Source: Agapanthus africanus
Taxonomy: Eukaryota; Streptophyta; Magnoliopsida; Asparagales; Amaryllidaceae
Assembly: GCA_030015575.1 (NCBI GenBank)
Contig: JASDDO010000006.1
Coordinates: 317,116,361-317,180,360 of the forward strand
Length of the DNA stretch: 64,000 nucleotides
Reading direction: 5' to 3'
Part shown: piece after piece, positions 21,970-33,074 of the stretch
Position numbering within the stretch: position 1 is the first letter of the stretch
How the letters are laid out: each line of letters opens with the position of its first letter
Position numbers and translations under genes: made by a program
The notes under the pieces: model-generated
What the model saw: only the letters and a program-made list of their open reading frames with translations
Told to the model about the DNA's origin: nothing
Databases searched by the model: none

Positions 21970-23762
21970 TCATGGAGAAGTTTGTGGGGATGGACTTGAT
22001 CCCATAATTGGAGTTGGAATCGTTTGAGGTTGACTCGAGAAAGTGGGCGAAGTGTTCGAGCCTTGGGGAAAACGGAGAATAGGCTCGGAAGAGGGTGAGA
22101 GAATAGACGAAGTACGGTAAGAAGTGGAAGCCGGGGCATTATTGATTGATTCCTCATTATCAACTTGTTCACCAACCTGATTGTTCAGTACTCCTCTCGA
22201 TCTCAACCTAGTAACGACACTCATATTATGATGCTGTGAGTGGCCAGGATTCAGTAGGGGTTGAGATGGAAGTTTCCCTTTCTCTCTCGCACTCATTGCG
22301 GCATTAATTGTGCAATTTGTGCTTCTATCGATTTTATACTCTCACCGTGGGAGGCAGAGTCCTTCGTTAATGTGTCAATAGAAGACTTTATATCAGCCGA
22401 TATTTGCATGGAATGTTTTATAAACATATCAAAGGTGTGTTCGAGTGTAGAGGAGTTTTCAGTACGAGCCGTTTGGAAAGAATTATTATAAGGTATGTAA
22501 TTGTTGTCCGGATTTTGAAAAGTTTGTGGTTGAAAGGGGTGCTGACTCTGTGGTGGTTGATGTTGCTGTGGAGGAACCCTTTGATAGTTATTTTGGTTTG
22601 GAACCGTATTTTGAGTTTGGTTTCGGTGTTGGTTCCAAGAAAAATTAGGGTGATTCCTCCATCCCTGATTATATGTGAAAGAATAAGGATCGTTTCTAGG
22701 TCGCTGCTGAAAGGTAGCATTAGTGTGTTCTTGACCTTGAAACTGTGCATTCAAAGGACATTCTTCCGTCAGATGTGATGGGTCGGAACAGCAACCATAC
22801 ACGCTTTTGGGGAGCGTAACATAGTTTAGGGAGACTGATGAGAATTTGTTTTCTATAGTTTCGAGTTTCTTTTGCCTCGCTGCCATTTCGGCTTTTACCA
22901 TGATGGAAACATCGAGCTGATGGATACCTCCCCTAAATAAAGGTGGTCTAATGCTTTCCCATTGCAAAGTGTTTTCAGCAAGATCTTCCAGGTATTTCCA
23001 AGCTTCACCATCGTCTTTGGACATGAAATTGCATTGACACATGGTTTCAAGCATCTGCTTTGTTGCTGGATTATGCCCTCATATATAATTCAGTACAGAT
23101 CCCATCTATTTATTCCGTGATGAGGACATTGGACAAGAAAATCCTTAAACCGTTCAAAACATTTCCAAAATGGTTCATTGGGAAGCTGGGTAAACTGGTT
23201 GATTTCGCTCCGAACACGGACGGTCTTATGATTTGGGATAAAATTTCTTAAGGAATGCTATCACGAATTCGTCCCAATTGGTAATAGAGTGTGTGGCAGT
23301 ATTATAAAGCCATTTTTCTGCTAAATCGCACAAAGTGAAAGGGAGAAGACGCAAGCGCATAGCATCCACTGAAAATTATGAAGTACCCATCATTGCACAT
23401 ACGTTTTCGAATTTGGTGATAAAAACGTATGTGTCTTCAGACTCGAGCCCGTGAAATTTGGGCAAAAGGTTGATAAAGTGGGGTTTGATTTCAAAATTAT
23501 CCCCATTGGCTGGAGGAAGGGATAGACAGGTAGGAAGGGGACCACGTATAGGATAGCATCTCTCTTGGAGAGAGATGCGCGGTGGATTCTGCACACCTGT
23601 GGGTGGTGGCAGAGTGATGTTATTAAAATTTGATGGAGAACCGTCCATCTCGGTCATTGTTGTGGGTGGGGGAAAAAAAGAGGATGAAGAAGTACCGACT
23701 TCGAAGTCGATAAGAGGAACGCGGACAAGACGGGCACTAGAATCCCGTGTCCAGCCGAGCAT
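21970..23762 (-). pseudogene. gag: Gag of A1, broken into several frames
   Basis: The start at 23762 (M-L-G-W-T-R-D) matches A2. Frame 23762-23376 contains N-F-E-I-K-P-H-F-I-N-L-L-P-K-F-H-G-L-E-S-E-D and ends in a stop. The Retrotrans_gag core between 23375 and 23055 is interrupted by stops and shifts. Frame 23054-22293 holds the C-C-S-D-P-S-H-L-T-E-E-C zinc-knuckle-like site and a Gln/Asn-rich tract, and 22296-21970 the variable C-terminal spacer. At least three breaks separate these parts. Confidence 0.85.
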
Positions 23763-24717
23763 GCACTAAGCGAGTTTAGTGCAAGTGGCAGCGTGTGAAC
23801 GATAAAATGGTTTGTTTTGAAAATGTGTCGGACGTGAGACAAATCACACAAAAAATACACAATCAACCCTAGAACTAAGGTCACCTAGGCAAGTCACTAG
23901 ACCGCTCCTAGACTTCCAAAGGACAAGCCGCAGGATTAATCCTCTACCATCTCTTTATTACTCTTGTGCCAAGGTATGTGCCCGATAAGTGGGAGGTATC
24001 CGCTATACGAATCACCGAAAATAGCGGGCCTAATTAAGTAACCACTTACCTTAGACACACTTGCCTAAGACACCACGCAAGTAATGCGGATAAGCGATAG
24101 ATTACCCACGACCTTCCTCTGTCCTAATTAAGCATGACGGTCCTTAGAGTTTTGGTCTAGATATTTTTTAATTAATGTAGGGTGATGTGGATGCTCGTTT
24201 TGTGATTTGTGGGGCCAAGGAAGGGTGATGAAATCCCCACCTAATCTGATTTTTTGTCTTTCCCCTTAAAGTCCGTATTAAAAATATGCAAAAACAAACC
24301 GCAAAACAAAACAGGCAAAAAGATTTTTTTTTGAGCGGCGAAATTTGCAAAAAAACCTACAGAAAAATATATTATTGGATTTTTCAGAGGAGATAGAAAA
24401 AGATAGGAAAATTACCAGAGGAGTTTGGAAACCTAATTCCCCAACTATGCTGCGGTTCCACCGCTAAAAGTTGCTTGTCGCCGCAATTCCGCCGCGTGAT
24501 TGAGGGTTCTTTTGAAAAAAATTCCACTGTAGCCTCCTTTTCTCCTCTGGTGCTCTCTGAAACTCTCTGAATCTCAAATTCCTTGTTCAAGTGACTCCAG
24601 ATTCTCTTGCAGAATTCGCACAATAATTATTAAATACACAATTTGCTGTTTTGTTTTATACTTTATGGATCGGATAAAAATTCTACCCGAATAGCAAGAA
24701 AAAAATTTACGCACGTA
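23763..24717 (-). other. Leader of A1
   Basis: Non-coding, homologous in blocks to the A2 leader. GC motif pair GCGGTTCCACCGC (24452-24464) and CCGCAATTCCGCCGCG (24481-24496) lies about 220-265 nt from the PBS. No credible ORF. Confidence 0.75.
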
Positions 24718-24735
24718 TCCCCGGCAATGGCGCCA
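24718..24735 (-). other. Primer binding site (tRNA-Asp type) of A1
   Basis: The minus strand reads TGGCGCCATTGCCGGGGA, one base different from the A2 PBS, two bases from the LTR at 24738. Confidence 0.92.
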
Positions 24736-24737
24736 TT

Positions 24738-26221
24738 TGATTGATCGTGAAAAAGTGTTTGTGAAATAACCGCAATCAATAACGGTGTCGCTTGTAGCTA
24801 GCCGAGATGGGTACGGGTCGTCCGCAGGGATACGTAGAACTTTTAATTTTACTTTAGACGAGTTGAATAAAATAAACGAAGAAAGAAGAATAGTTTATTT
24901 AAGATCTAAATTAATTACGGATGTAGATTTTATATTAAAAGACTTGTAGGGTTCGTTATGATTTAGTAGTCATGGATGACTAATAAAGATGACTTCTTTT
25001 ATCTATTGATAGATTTAAAACTAAATTGATAAAGATGAAAGGGTTCTTGAAAAAAACTAGGGTTTCCCCACTATTGACCCTTGTTCCTTCATTGATCTCT
25101 ATTCATGTCTAGCTCTTAACAAATAAATTGTTAATCTGATCTCATATCGTGGTCGATACTAGCAAAAGATTGGTAGTGCGCCCGATAAGAATGTTAACGA
25201 TTCTTTTGTTAAAGTTTATAAACTTCATAAGACTTAAAATAAGTTAAAATATTTTCTCATCCATTATTCTACCATAATCTTATGAACCCTAACAAGCGGA
25301 GAATTACTCGCGCATATTTTTAGAAGAAGAAGAAAGGATAGTTAAAGAAATCATAATGCAGAAAAATACAGAAAATAAATAATTAAACAAAATGATCTAC
25401 CTTTATTAATCAACTTCACAAGTACAAATCCTACGAATCTAAATTACAAGAGGAAGAAGTTGCTCTCGATCTCTGCCCCGTAAGAAGTAAATGCTCCGTC
25501 GATTTTCACGTCGCCCTATCATGTCGAATCATGGACCTGTCATAGATCTCTTGTTCTTTGACGGTGATTTGCTTTGTGGTAAAGGTGATGCCCTCTAATT
25601 TTAGCCCTCGGTACTTTATATAGCTCTCAAATCAGAAAACCAAGTTACCTAATATGGTGATTACCTAATATGGTGATTTCCTAATATGGTGATTTCCATG
25701 CCTGGATTCTGAGTCTCTGCCAGTATTGATTTTATGATTTTGGCAGATTTTTGATCCTGACATCTTGATCACTTGACCTGAGCTAAATTTTGCACAATAT
25801 CTCCATGAATAATGTTAGTACTATTTATTAAATTAGAGAGAATATGTTAATCACTATATCGGGTAATAAATCTTTAAGAAACTTGATTAAGAATATTTGA
25901 TATGCTATGCATCTTTTAATTACAAAAATATTATGCATATATTTTGAAACATTATTCTAACCATTTGTATAATATTATTTCATTTAAGAATCTTGATTAG
26001 AATATTTGATATAATATGCATATTTTCAATTACCAAAATATTATATAAATATAAAATGCATATATTTTCCTTCATAATGTTAATTATAATATATAAGCAT
26101 ATGGTAAATAATATTTTGCAGATAAATCCAAATATGTTCTATATTTATAATAAACACCTTTAAATATTTAAGAAAAGTAAGGAAAATGTTATATCAAATG
26201 TGCAATATTTTCGACTGAACA
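24738..26221 (-). repeat. 5' LTR of A1 (1484 bp)
   Basis: Plus strand from TGATTGATCGTG to CGACTGAACA, followed by TSD GAGGC. TATA box on the minus strand at 25614-25623. Three copies of a 16-bp unit (aatatggtgatttcct type) at about 25650-25697. Clearly diverged from the LTR at 6613-8093 in substitutions and small indels. Confidence 0.92.
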
Positions 26222-26226
26222 GAGGC

Positions 26227-26984
26227 AATGAGCGATAGGAAGGGTTTCGTGTCTCCCGGTATTGGGAGTTGTTGCACTATACTCGATTGGTTATAACATC
26301 AAGTCCTTGGCCAGGGCTGATGAGATTTACTGGTAAGTGTTATCAGTAGTTTCTCGAAAGGTTATAGGCAACACATCGGCATGACTTATCAAGTTATTGG
26401 GGTCGATTCCACCCCCCAGACTCGATATACAACAAATCAGACGAAGAGACCAGACTGTACGGTAAGTGTTGCTTATAGGCTCTACGGAAGTTTGGACAAG
26501 TTTGCTTGTTGATCTTCTATTTGTTCAATACCTGGGTAGCCGTTACGTCCAGCTAGTACCACTAACGATTTATGGGTATCTGATATGATCATTACCTACT
26601 GCTGGCGTATTGACGAGTTTATAGAGTCCCACACAGAAGTTTCCTAGCTTAAGCGAAACGAAGTAGGGCACATATGGAGATATGTACGGGAGCTTGATTA
26701 AATACGAGTATGTGATACCCTATTCTAATCTAGCGATATTTGATATCAGTCAGGTTATATGTGATATAACTGGATTAGTGAATCAAAAGTTGATTCAATG
26801 ATTTGATACATATGTGTGTGTGTGTATGTGTGTGTGTGTGTTTTTATATATTTGATATTGGCCGGTTATATATGATATGACGGTTTATTGATTCAAGTGT
26901 TGATTTAAAATCTAATATTGAATATTAGCCGGTTTTATGTGATATAACCGAATAAATTGAATCAACTGTTGATTTAATGTTTTG

Positions 26985-27037
<53 letters not shown>

Positions 27038-27042
27038 ATTAG
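26227..27042 (+). repeat. 3' LTR of K2, second part
   Basis: It continues the LTR from 6612 (TSD copy at 26222-26226). It contains the 'ctcccggtattggg' and 'gtcccacacagaa' blocks shared with K1, K3, F and G. The end carries about three diverged copies of an 80-bp AT-rich unit built on 'ggttatatgtgatataac' plus 'aatcaa.tgttgattt' (26741-26985), a (TG)n run near 26815-26842 and an (AT)n run. It is cut at 27042 by another copia LTR and I did not find its remainder. Confidence 0.8.
26991..27034. repeat. (AT)n microsatellite
   Basis: 44 bp of uninterrupted AT dinucleotides inside the K2 LTR. Confidence 0.97.
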
Positions 27043-27166
27043 TGTTAGTGATATATGCCCTAGAGGCCATTATTGTATAGTACTGGATTGTATATTATAT
27101 TTTGGAAGCTTGGGATATACACAGATATAATAACAGTCTCGCTCAGTATGGTAGTATGCTACTTGG
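27043..27166 (+). repeat. Copia LTR K4, first part
   Basis: Starts TGTTAGTGATATATGCCCTA, very like K3 (29984). It is interrupted after CTTGG (27162-27166) by solo LTR S and resumes at 29787. Confidence 0.8.
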
Positions 27167-27216
27167 TGTTTCTCCCAATCAGAGCAAAGCTCTGTTTAAA
27201 ATTTGAAATTTAAACT

Positions 27217-27480
27217 GAGGCAGCGCCTCACGTGCAAAGCACGAGAGCGCTAGCGCCAAGAGCGCCAGCACTAAGAGTCAAAGACTCTGAGGCAGCGCCT
27301 CACGTGCAAAGCATGACAGCGCTCGCGTCAGGAGCGCCAGCGCTAAGAGTCATAGACTCTGAGACAGCGCCTCACGCGCAAAGCACGAGAGCGCTAGCGC
27401 CGGCGCTAAGAGTCAAAGACTCTGAGGCAGCGCCTCACGTGCAAAGCAAGAGAGCGCCAAGCGCTAGAACTAAATGTTCT
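27217..27480 (+). repeat. 72-bp tandem repeats with CACGTG upstream of the S promoter
   Basis: Four units beginning 'ctgaggcagcgcctcacgtg'. Anchor hexamers fall at 27229, 27301, 27373 (mutated to CACGCG) and 27436, that is spacings of 72, 72 and 63. Each unit also carries AGCGCT or GGCGCT. CACGTG is the plant G-box bound by bZIP and bHLH factors; enhancer function is inference. The frame at 27232-27507 is a by-product of the repeats. Confidence 0.9.
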
Positions 27481-28185
27481 ACACCATTGGATCAAAGATC
27501 CAACTGAGATGAATAAATCATCAAATTACAGGATAGAATTCTGTTGAGGAAATACTCATCAAATCTTTCCAAACAGGAAAGATTGTGCTCTGTAGATCAG
27601 AGCACCGTTAGATCAAAAATCCAATGGTGATTAAAAATCACCAAGATATAGAATAAGTTCTGTATGGGAAAATATTTTCCCAATCTTGTTAAAAACAAGA
27701 AGATTGTCTTCTGTAAAACAGAAGCTTTTGGATCAAAAATCCAACGGTAGGAAACATTCTCCAAATCAATCAAAAATTTCTCAATGAGAGATTTCCTTAA
27801 CTGATTCAACAAATCAGCCTCCCCTATATAAAGGACCCAAGAATTCAAGTCTTAGACGGAAGATCCGCCACCCATAAATTTCAAGTTCTCAGAGAAAAAA
27901 AAGAGAAGAGGAAGCTCTAAGAAGAAGAAGTTTTCTTCAAGGTAAATAAAAAGAAGAGAGATCATAACATCCCCTCCATATTTGAGAGTTTAGCTCTCAC
28001 ATCAGAAGAACTTAGTTCTTTTTCTAGATCACAGATCTATAAGACCAAGTCTTTCACAAAAAACAGAAGAGATCAAAGCATCTCCTCACAAAAGGAAGAA
28101 CTCAGTTCTTAGATTCATGAGACAAAGTCTCTTCTAAACCGAGAATTTAATTCTCATAGCTCAGAACTAATCAGAGCTGCCAAAG

Positions 28186-28735
28186 AAGCGCCTTAGCGCT
28201 CCAATTTAAAAGAAGCGCTTTAAGCGCTCCAAGTTTGGCGCTCAGCGCCAAGCGCGCCACGTGCTCCTCACGTGGGCGCTATTTTATAAGAAGCACCTAA
28301 GCGTTCCAATTTATAAGAAACGCCAGCGCTCCAAGTCTGGCGCTCAGCGCCACGTGCTCCTCGCGTGGGCGCTATTCTAAAGGAAGCGCTTTAGCGCTCC
28401 AACGCTCCAAGTCTGGCGCTCAGCGCCAAGCGCGCCACGTGCTCCTCACATGGGCGCTATTCTAAAGGAAGCGCTCCAGCGCTCCAAATCTGGCGCTCAG
28501 CGCCAAGCGCTCCACGTGCTCCCCACGTGGGCGCTATTTCAGAAGAAGCGCCTTAGTGCTCTAAGTCTGGCGCTCCACGTGCTCCCCACGTGGGCGCTAT
28601 TTCAGAAGAAGCGCCTTAGCGCTTCAAGTCTGGCGCTCAGCGCCAAGCGCTCCACATACTCCCCACGTGGGCGCTATTTCAGAAGAAGCGCCTTAGCGCT
28701 CCAAGTCTGGTGTTCAGCGCCAAGCATTCCGTATA
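28186..28735 (+). repeat. About 60-95-bp GC-rich tandem repeats downstream of the S promoter
   Basis: At least six units containing 'ggcgctcagcgcc', 'ccacgtgctcc' and 'cacgtgggcgctat'. Each unit has two G-boxes about 10 bp apart plus AGCGCT palindromes. Anchors lie near 28258, 28350, 28437, 28511, 28573 and 28651. The frame at 28450-28755 merely follows the repeats. Confidence 0.9.
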
Positions 28736-29786
28736 TAAAGCGCTCTGCTCCATAAAGAATGTTCAACACTCAATAAAAAACCAAAAAGAAAGTGGGTGTC
28801 AGTACCCCAATAAATGTTTAGTAGTATGTGCACAGAGAAAGGACTATGTCCTAACAAGTGTCTAACAGTTTATAAAAAAAAGAAGAGAAATGACAGAGAC
28901 TCAGTGGGCTCAGCCAAACTCATAATCAACTGAGCCCATGCGCTCTTTATTGGACTCAGTCCCAAACAAGATTATTAAATCTTTGATGAATATTCACTGG
29001 TTCAAGGGTACATCTCTCCATACCTCTGATACGTGTCGTTGTAATTTTTCAACGTCTTCAGAGAGGTGGAGGGTCCCAATAATCAATAACTTTTGGTGCA
29101 TCCCCAAATTGGCTAAACCAGAACCCCACAAACTATGACGTCTTTAAAAATATGATGCCTTTAAACATGGACTATGATGTCCTTAAACTTATGGACCGCA
29201 ATGTCCCTAAACTAAGACGATAAAGTCCAAATACTCTTTCGTTGGATCTAAATGATCTCAAAACCTTGTTAAGTAGATCTTAGTCTAAAATTTGGCTAAC
29301 GTATCCTAAACAAGCATCTAAGTTGATTTTAATCTAAAAATAAGATTAAGGATCCTTAAAACCAACCCCAAACCCAAATCTAAGAAAATACGGATTTGGA
29401 CTAATCCACGCCCTACGGGCGACAACACAAATTAGTCTCCGTATACAATCCACAGGCCACCAAAAATAAAACAAACACACACGACATGAAGTGACCTTCT
29501 GGAGAAGAAGAAAATGGTTATCGTAACCCGATAACGTAATTAACTGCAAGGAATTGCGCCTGCAGGGAAGAGCGTCCCCATAATCAAATACCCCTCGCAA
29601 GCGAGGGCGAATCTGACAAAGTCTGCTACAATGGCCGCATCTATCCAAACCTCCAATACACGGTGCCATAAATCAACTTGGCATCTTCGGAGAGGTGGAC
29701 GGATAAAACCAAATAGTATCTGCCCCCTAAAATTTAGGCCAGATGTCCCAACGTCCCGGTCGCGTCTTTCGGCGGCGAACACTTGG

Positions 29787-29983
29787 TTTGGTTCTATCTC
29801 AATATGTGTATATGTTTCTTTTAGCATATCACTAATACATATTGATAGAGCCCTTAGGATTTTTGCTTAACTACCAGCGTTGTGATGGCAGTCACACTAG
29901 TGGAGGCTGGGTAGTCTATAAGCACATCCTTAAACTGGTCCCTAGTCATAGGATTATCAAGACGGGGCATCGATACTCCAGAG
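29787..29983 (+). repeat. Copia LTR K4, second part
   Basis: Continues K4 after the S insertion (TSD copy 29782-29786). It matches K3 positions about 30108-30301 closely. It ends 'atactccagag' where K3 begins. Confidence 0.8.
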
Positions 29984-30395
29984 TGTTAGTGATATATGCC
30001 TTAGAGGCCATTATTGTATCATACTGGATTGTATATTACTTAATGGGAGCTTGGGATATACACGGATATAGTAACAGTCTTGGTCAAAATGGTAGTATAC
30101 AACCTGGTTTGTTTCTAACTCAATATGCGCATGTGTTTCTTTTAGCATATCGCTTATACATATTGGTAGAGTACTTAGGATCTTTGCTTGATTACCAGCG
30201 TTGTGATGGCAGTCACACTAGTGGAGGCTTGGTAGTCTATAAGCACATCCTATACAGGTCCCTAGTCGTAGGATTATCGAGACAGGGCATCGATACTCCA
30301 CAGTAGACTGGTGTATACGCTTCTCATTCCAGCAGGGAAGATGGTCTGTCCCACAGCCATCAGTACGTCGTACTGGAGATAGTATGCAGGTGCTC
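29984..30395 (+). repeat. 5' LTR of copia element K3, first part
   Basis: Starts TGTTAGTGATATATGCCTTA. It ends with TGCTC (30391-30395), the T2 target site, and resumes at 43816. The total LTR is about 2.06 kb. Confidence 0.85.
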
Positions 30396-30597
30396 TGTAA
30401 CGACCCTAGTATTACTATACCTTCGTATTTTCTTTCTTTAGTAAAATATTGAATTTATTTATTCTTAGTATTTTTCCGTATATTTTGTTTTCTATTAAAT
30501 ATATTATTTTATTATTCCATCTAATTTTCTCAAACTCATTTTTTTAAACTAAATCTTAACCTATTTCAAATTAAACGCAAGACCTGACCCAGCCCAT

Positions 30598-32818
30598 TGT
30601 TGGAGATAGTGCCCTCAGAGTCAATTATTGGATCACAAGCACGTGATTGCAATGATTGAGGGAGGACCTGTCCCGGTAGGACAGTCTTACTCGAGATGAT
30701 AGTATGCTATCTGGTTTACCTTTATCATCGTGTACTGCTTTAGGTGACCTGACAGGTCGCTATTGCACGTTGATAGAGCCCCTAGGATTCTTGCTTGGCT
30801 GCCAGCAGTATGAGGGCGATCATATAAGTGAGAGCTGGAGTCTACAAGCATATCCTTAAAAGGTCCCTAGTCGTGGGAGTTTCGAGACAGGGCATCGATT
30901 CTCCAGAGTAGACTAGTGTATACAGTCGAGACCCCGACGAGGGGCGGTGGCCGGTCTCACAGGCCACTGGTGTCAGTTGGATCACCTAAGATGTATGCAG
31001 GTGCTCATTGGGTTATGAGTACACCGGACAGGACTCGCCGGGAACATGCTAGTTGGTCTTATACCTGACGTCAGATAGCAGTTCCCAGGTGACATGTGTA
31101 CAGGTTAGTTCATCGACCTGGGGATCGTCATTTGTCTCGTGTGAGTTCCCACTGTGCTTTGATTACTACCCTACCACGGCTCAAAGGAGTCGTGCAAACA
31201 GGTTTTAGTTGGGTACAGTCCCGAGCCACATGGAGGCAGTGAGCGGATCTTCGGGGGTTTGTCTCTCCCGGTATTGGGGGTGAGGTCGCGCTGTGTCTAG
31301 GAGAGCCATTACACAAAGTCCTTGGCCAAGGCAGGAGATTTACTGGTAGGTATTCCAGTAGTATCTCAGGGTGTTCTGGGCTACACTCCGACACGACTTG
31401 TACCGCTTTTGGGGGTCTGACTTTTACCAACCCCCTAGGCCCGACATGCGATGCTCATAGACGAACGGACCGGACTGTACGGATATTGTCACTGACAGGC
31501 TCAGTAGGGTGTCAGGATGAGTTCGCTCATCGACGTCCCTTTTAGTCAATAGCTGGTGGCCCGTTACGTATTGGCTTATACCTCTGACGTGCTAGTGGTT
31601 AAATCCACAGCCATAGTATTGACGAGTCTTTAGAGTCCACCACACATTCAGTTACTCAGCTTTCGGGCGAAACGCTGTAGAGGCCGTATGGAGATATGGC
31701 AGGGTTCGATCAGATACGTGCGGTATTGCACGGATGGTGATCGGACGGTTTTTACTAGCCGGCTTTGGCTTAAGCCGGATCTTAGTATTTGATAGTGTAG
31801 TTTTGTCTCTTTACATTTGTATTTCGGTCGAAATACAAATGCGGGTGTGTATGCACAGTATCGGGGTTTTCCTGTAATTTATTATGGGACCAGTTTTCTG
31901 GGGTTGCCAGTTTGCATTCCGTTCCGGCCGGTTTTCTCTTTTTCCTTCCCGGTCGGACTTTTCGTTGGAGGGTGTTAATTGCAAGTTTGCAATTAACATT
32001 TTGTTGAGGGGGTTTCTTGCAAAAGGTTTGTTTATGATATCATCTTTGCTATGGATGCATTTATTATGATTAGAGTGAGTATGGGTTTAGTGGTGGGGCC
32101 GGCCACTGTTTGAGTGGTGTGATGGGCCGGCCACTGTGGGAATGGAGTGGGTTTTAATTTGTATAGTGGTTTAATTTATTAGGTTGCTGGAATTGTTTAT
32201 TGAGTGCTGAAGTTTGTTTTTTTTTTTTGATGCATGGTTTTAATTAATTATATATACTTCCCACTTGCTTGATTCATCAGAGTGCTTGCTTCATTCTTAC
32301 TATTTTTCCAGTGGGCACAATTTTTGGTGGCCGAGCTCATTCCTTGATGGATGCTCCATTCCATTTCCTTTGCATGCTCAATTTCTCCAACAAGCATCCA
32401 TGAAATTCTTTGTGCAAAATTCCTCCAAATTGGCAATCTCCTAAACCCCAAAGAGACAACTATTCTACACTATTCTACAGCAAATCTTGGACGCGTCGGC
32501 TAGCCTACTTCACGCCCGAGTTGCCTCGGTATTGAGGCGGGAGCCCGTAAAAGATGCAGGCGACGTGGTGCCCTTCCGGTGAAGAGGCGACGACCGGAGA
32601 TCCCGCGAGGAGATCGGAGTGGAGATGAAGACCGGAGGACTCGGATCAGTCGGTATATCTCTAACCCATCTTCTAGTTAGCTTAGACTTGTTAATGGTTA
32701 CGATTCGGGTGTTTAGTGCGCGGTGGTGCCGGTTTGCTAAGTCCGCAAAATTAAAGTTTATCACCGCTTCCGCATTTGGCCGTCGGGTTGACGGCCGGGG
32801 TGCCGCCGTGCACTTACA
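30598..32818 (+). repeat. 5' LTR of F
   Basis: TGTTGGAGATAGTGCCC to CACTTACA. It includes the stem-loop 31175-31194 (CACGGCTC/GAGTCGTG) and two near-palindromes with 2-nt centres: arms of 13 bp at 31814-31841 (CATTTGTATTTCG) and 12 bp at 31973-31998 (TGTTAATTGCAA). The 100-codon minus-strand frame at 31128-31430 is antisense to the LTR and probably meaningless. Confidence 0.93.
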
Positions 32819-32819
32819 G

Positions 32820-32832
32820 TGGTATCAGAGCC
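32820..32832 (+). other. Primer binding site of F
   Basis: TGGTATCAGAGCC, one base after the LTR. Confidence 0.93.
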
Positions 32833-33033
32833 ACGCCATTAACTTCGTCTAGCTTTGTTTAATGTGTTTTACGTTTCCGATCGAACAAAATCCCGAAAAC
32901 GCGTTTTTCAAGCACATCAGTTTCTGTCGAATTTTTTTTTGAGTCCAAAAATTTTTCAGGTTGTCTCAGAGTGATGTGCAGGGAAATATAAGCATACTGT
33001 AAAAATTTGGTAGCATGAACTCTCCATACCACC

Positions 33034-33074
33034 GCGGAACCGCGGCCAAACCCCTGCTTGGGCCGCGGTTCCGC
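33034..33074 (+). other. Perfect 14-bp GC hairpin in F leader
   Basis: Arms GCGGAACCGCGGCC (33034-33047) and GGCCGCGGTTCCGC (33061-33074) around a 13-nt loop. It is about 200 nt downstream of the PBS. Confidence 0.9.

Larger units (their letters stand above)
6613..26221 (-). mobile_element. Athila-type Ty3/gypsy element A1 (minus strand), interrupted by A2
   Basis: Near-complete element. On the minus strand the order is 5' LTR (24738-26221), PBS (24718-24735), leader, gag, protease, RT, RNase H, integrase, non-coding 3' region, PPT and 3' LTR (6613-8093). Without A2 and one TSD copy its length is about 11 kb. The order RT-RNase H-integrase and the tRNA-Asp PBS identify it as Athila-like Ty3/gypsy. 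No envelope-like ORF is visible after integrase, although many Athila elements have one. Several stops and frameshifts make it non-functional now. Its two LTRs have diverged visibly, including a 2-versus-3-copy 16-bp repeat, so it is older than A2 inside it. Confidence 0.9.
27167..29781 (+). mobile_element. Solo LTR S (2615 bp) with tandem G-box arrays
   Basis: Starts TGTTTCTCCC and ends GGCGGCGAACA, flanked by the perfect 5-bp TSD CTTGG (27162-27166, 29782-29786). No internal region, PBS or second LTR, so it is a solo LTR left by recombination. A TATA box is in 'cctatataaagg' (about 27824-27835). One repeat array lies upstream of it and another downstream. A diverged relative in opposite orientation lies at 49603-51399. 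Superfamily unknown, since no coding part is linked to it. Confidence 0.85.

Noticed and set aside
28450..28755. 101-codon ORF with repeated peptide blocks, and 27232-27507 likewise
   Set aside because: The repeats are DNA-level G-box arrays in a solo LTR; the frames exist because unit length happens to allow them.
29842..30306. 154-codon ORF spanning two LTR pieces
   Set aside because: It crosses the K4/K3 junction and simply reads LTR sequence duplicated by related elements.
31128..31430. 100-codon minus-strand ORF, perfectly duplicated at 39045-39347
   Set aside because: It is antisense within both F LTRs; identity follows from the recent LTR duplication. Relatives in K1 and G are broken, and there is no protein resemblance.
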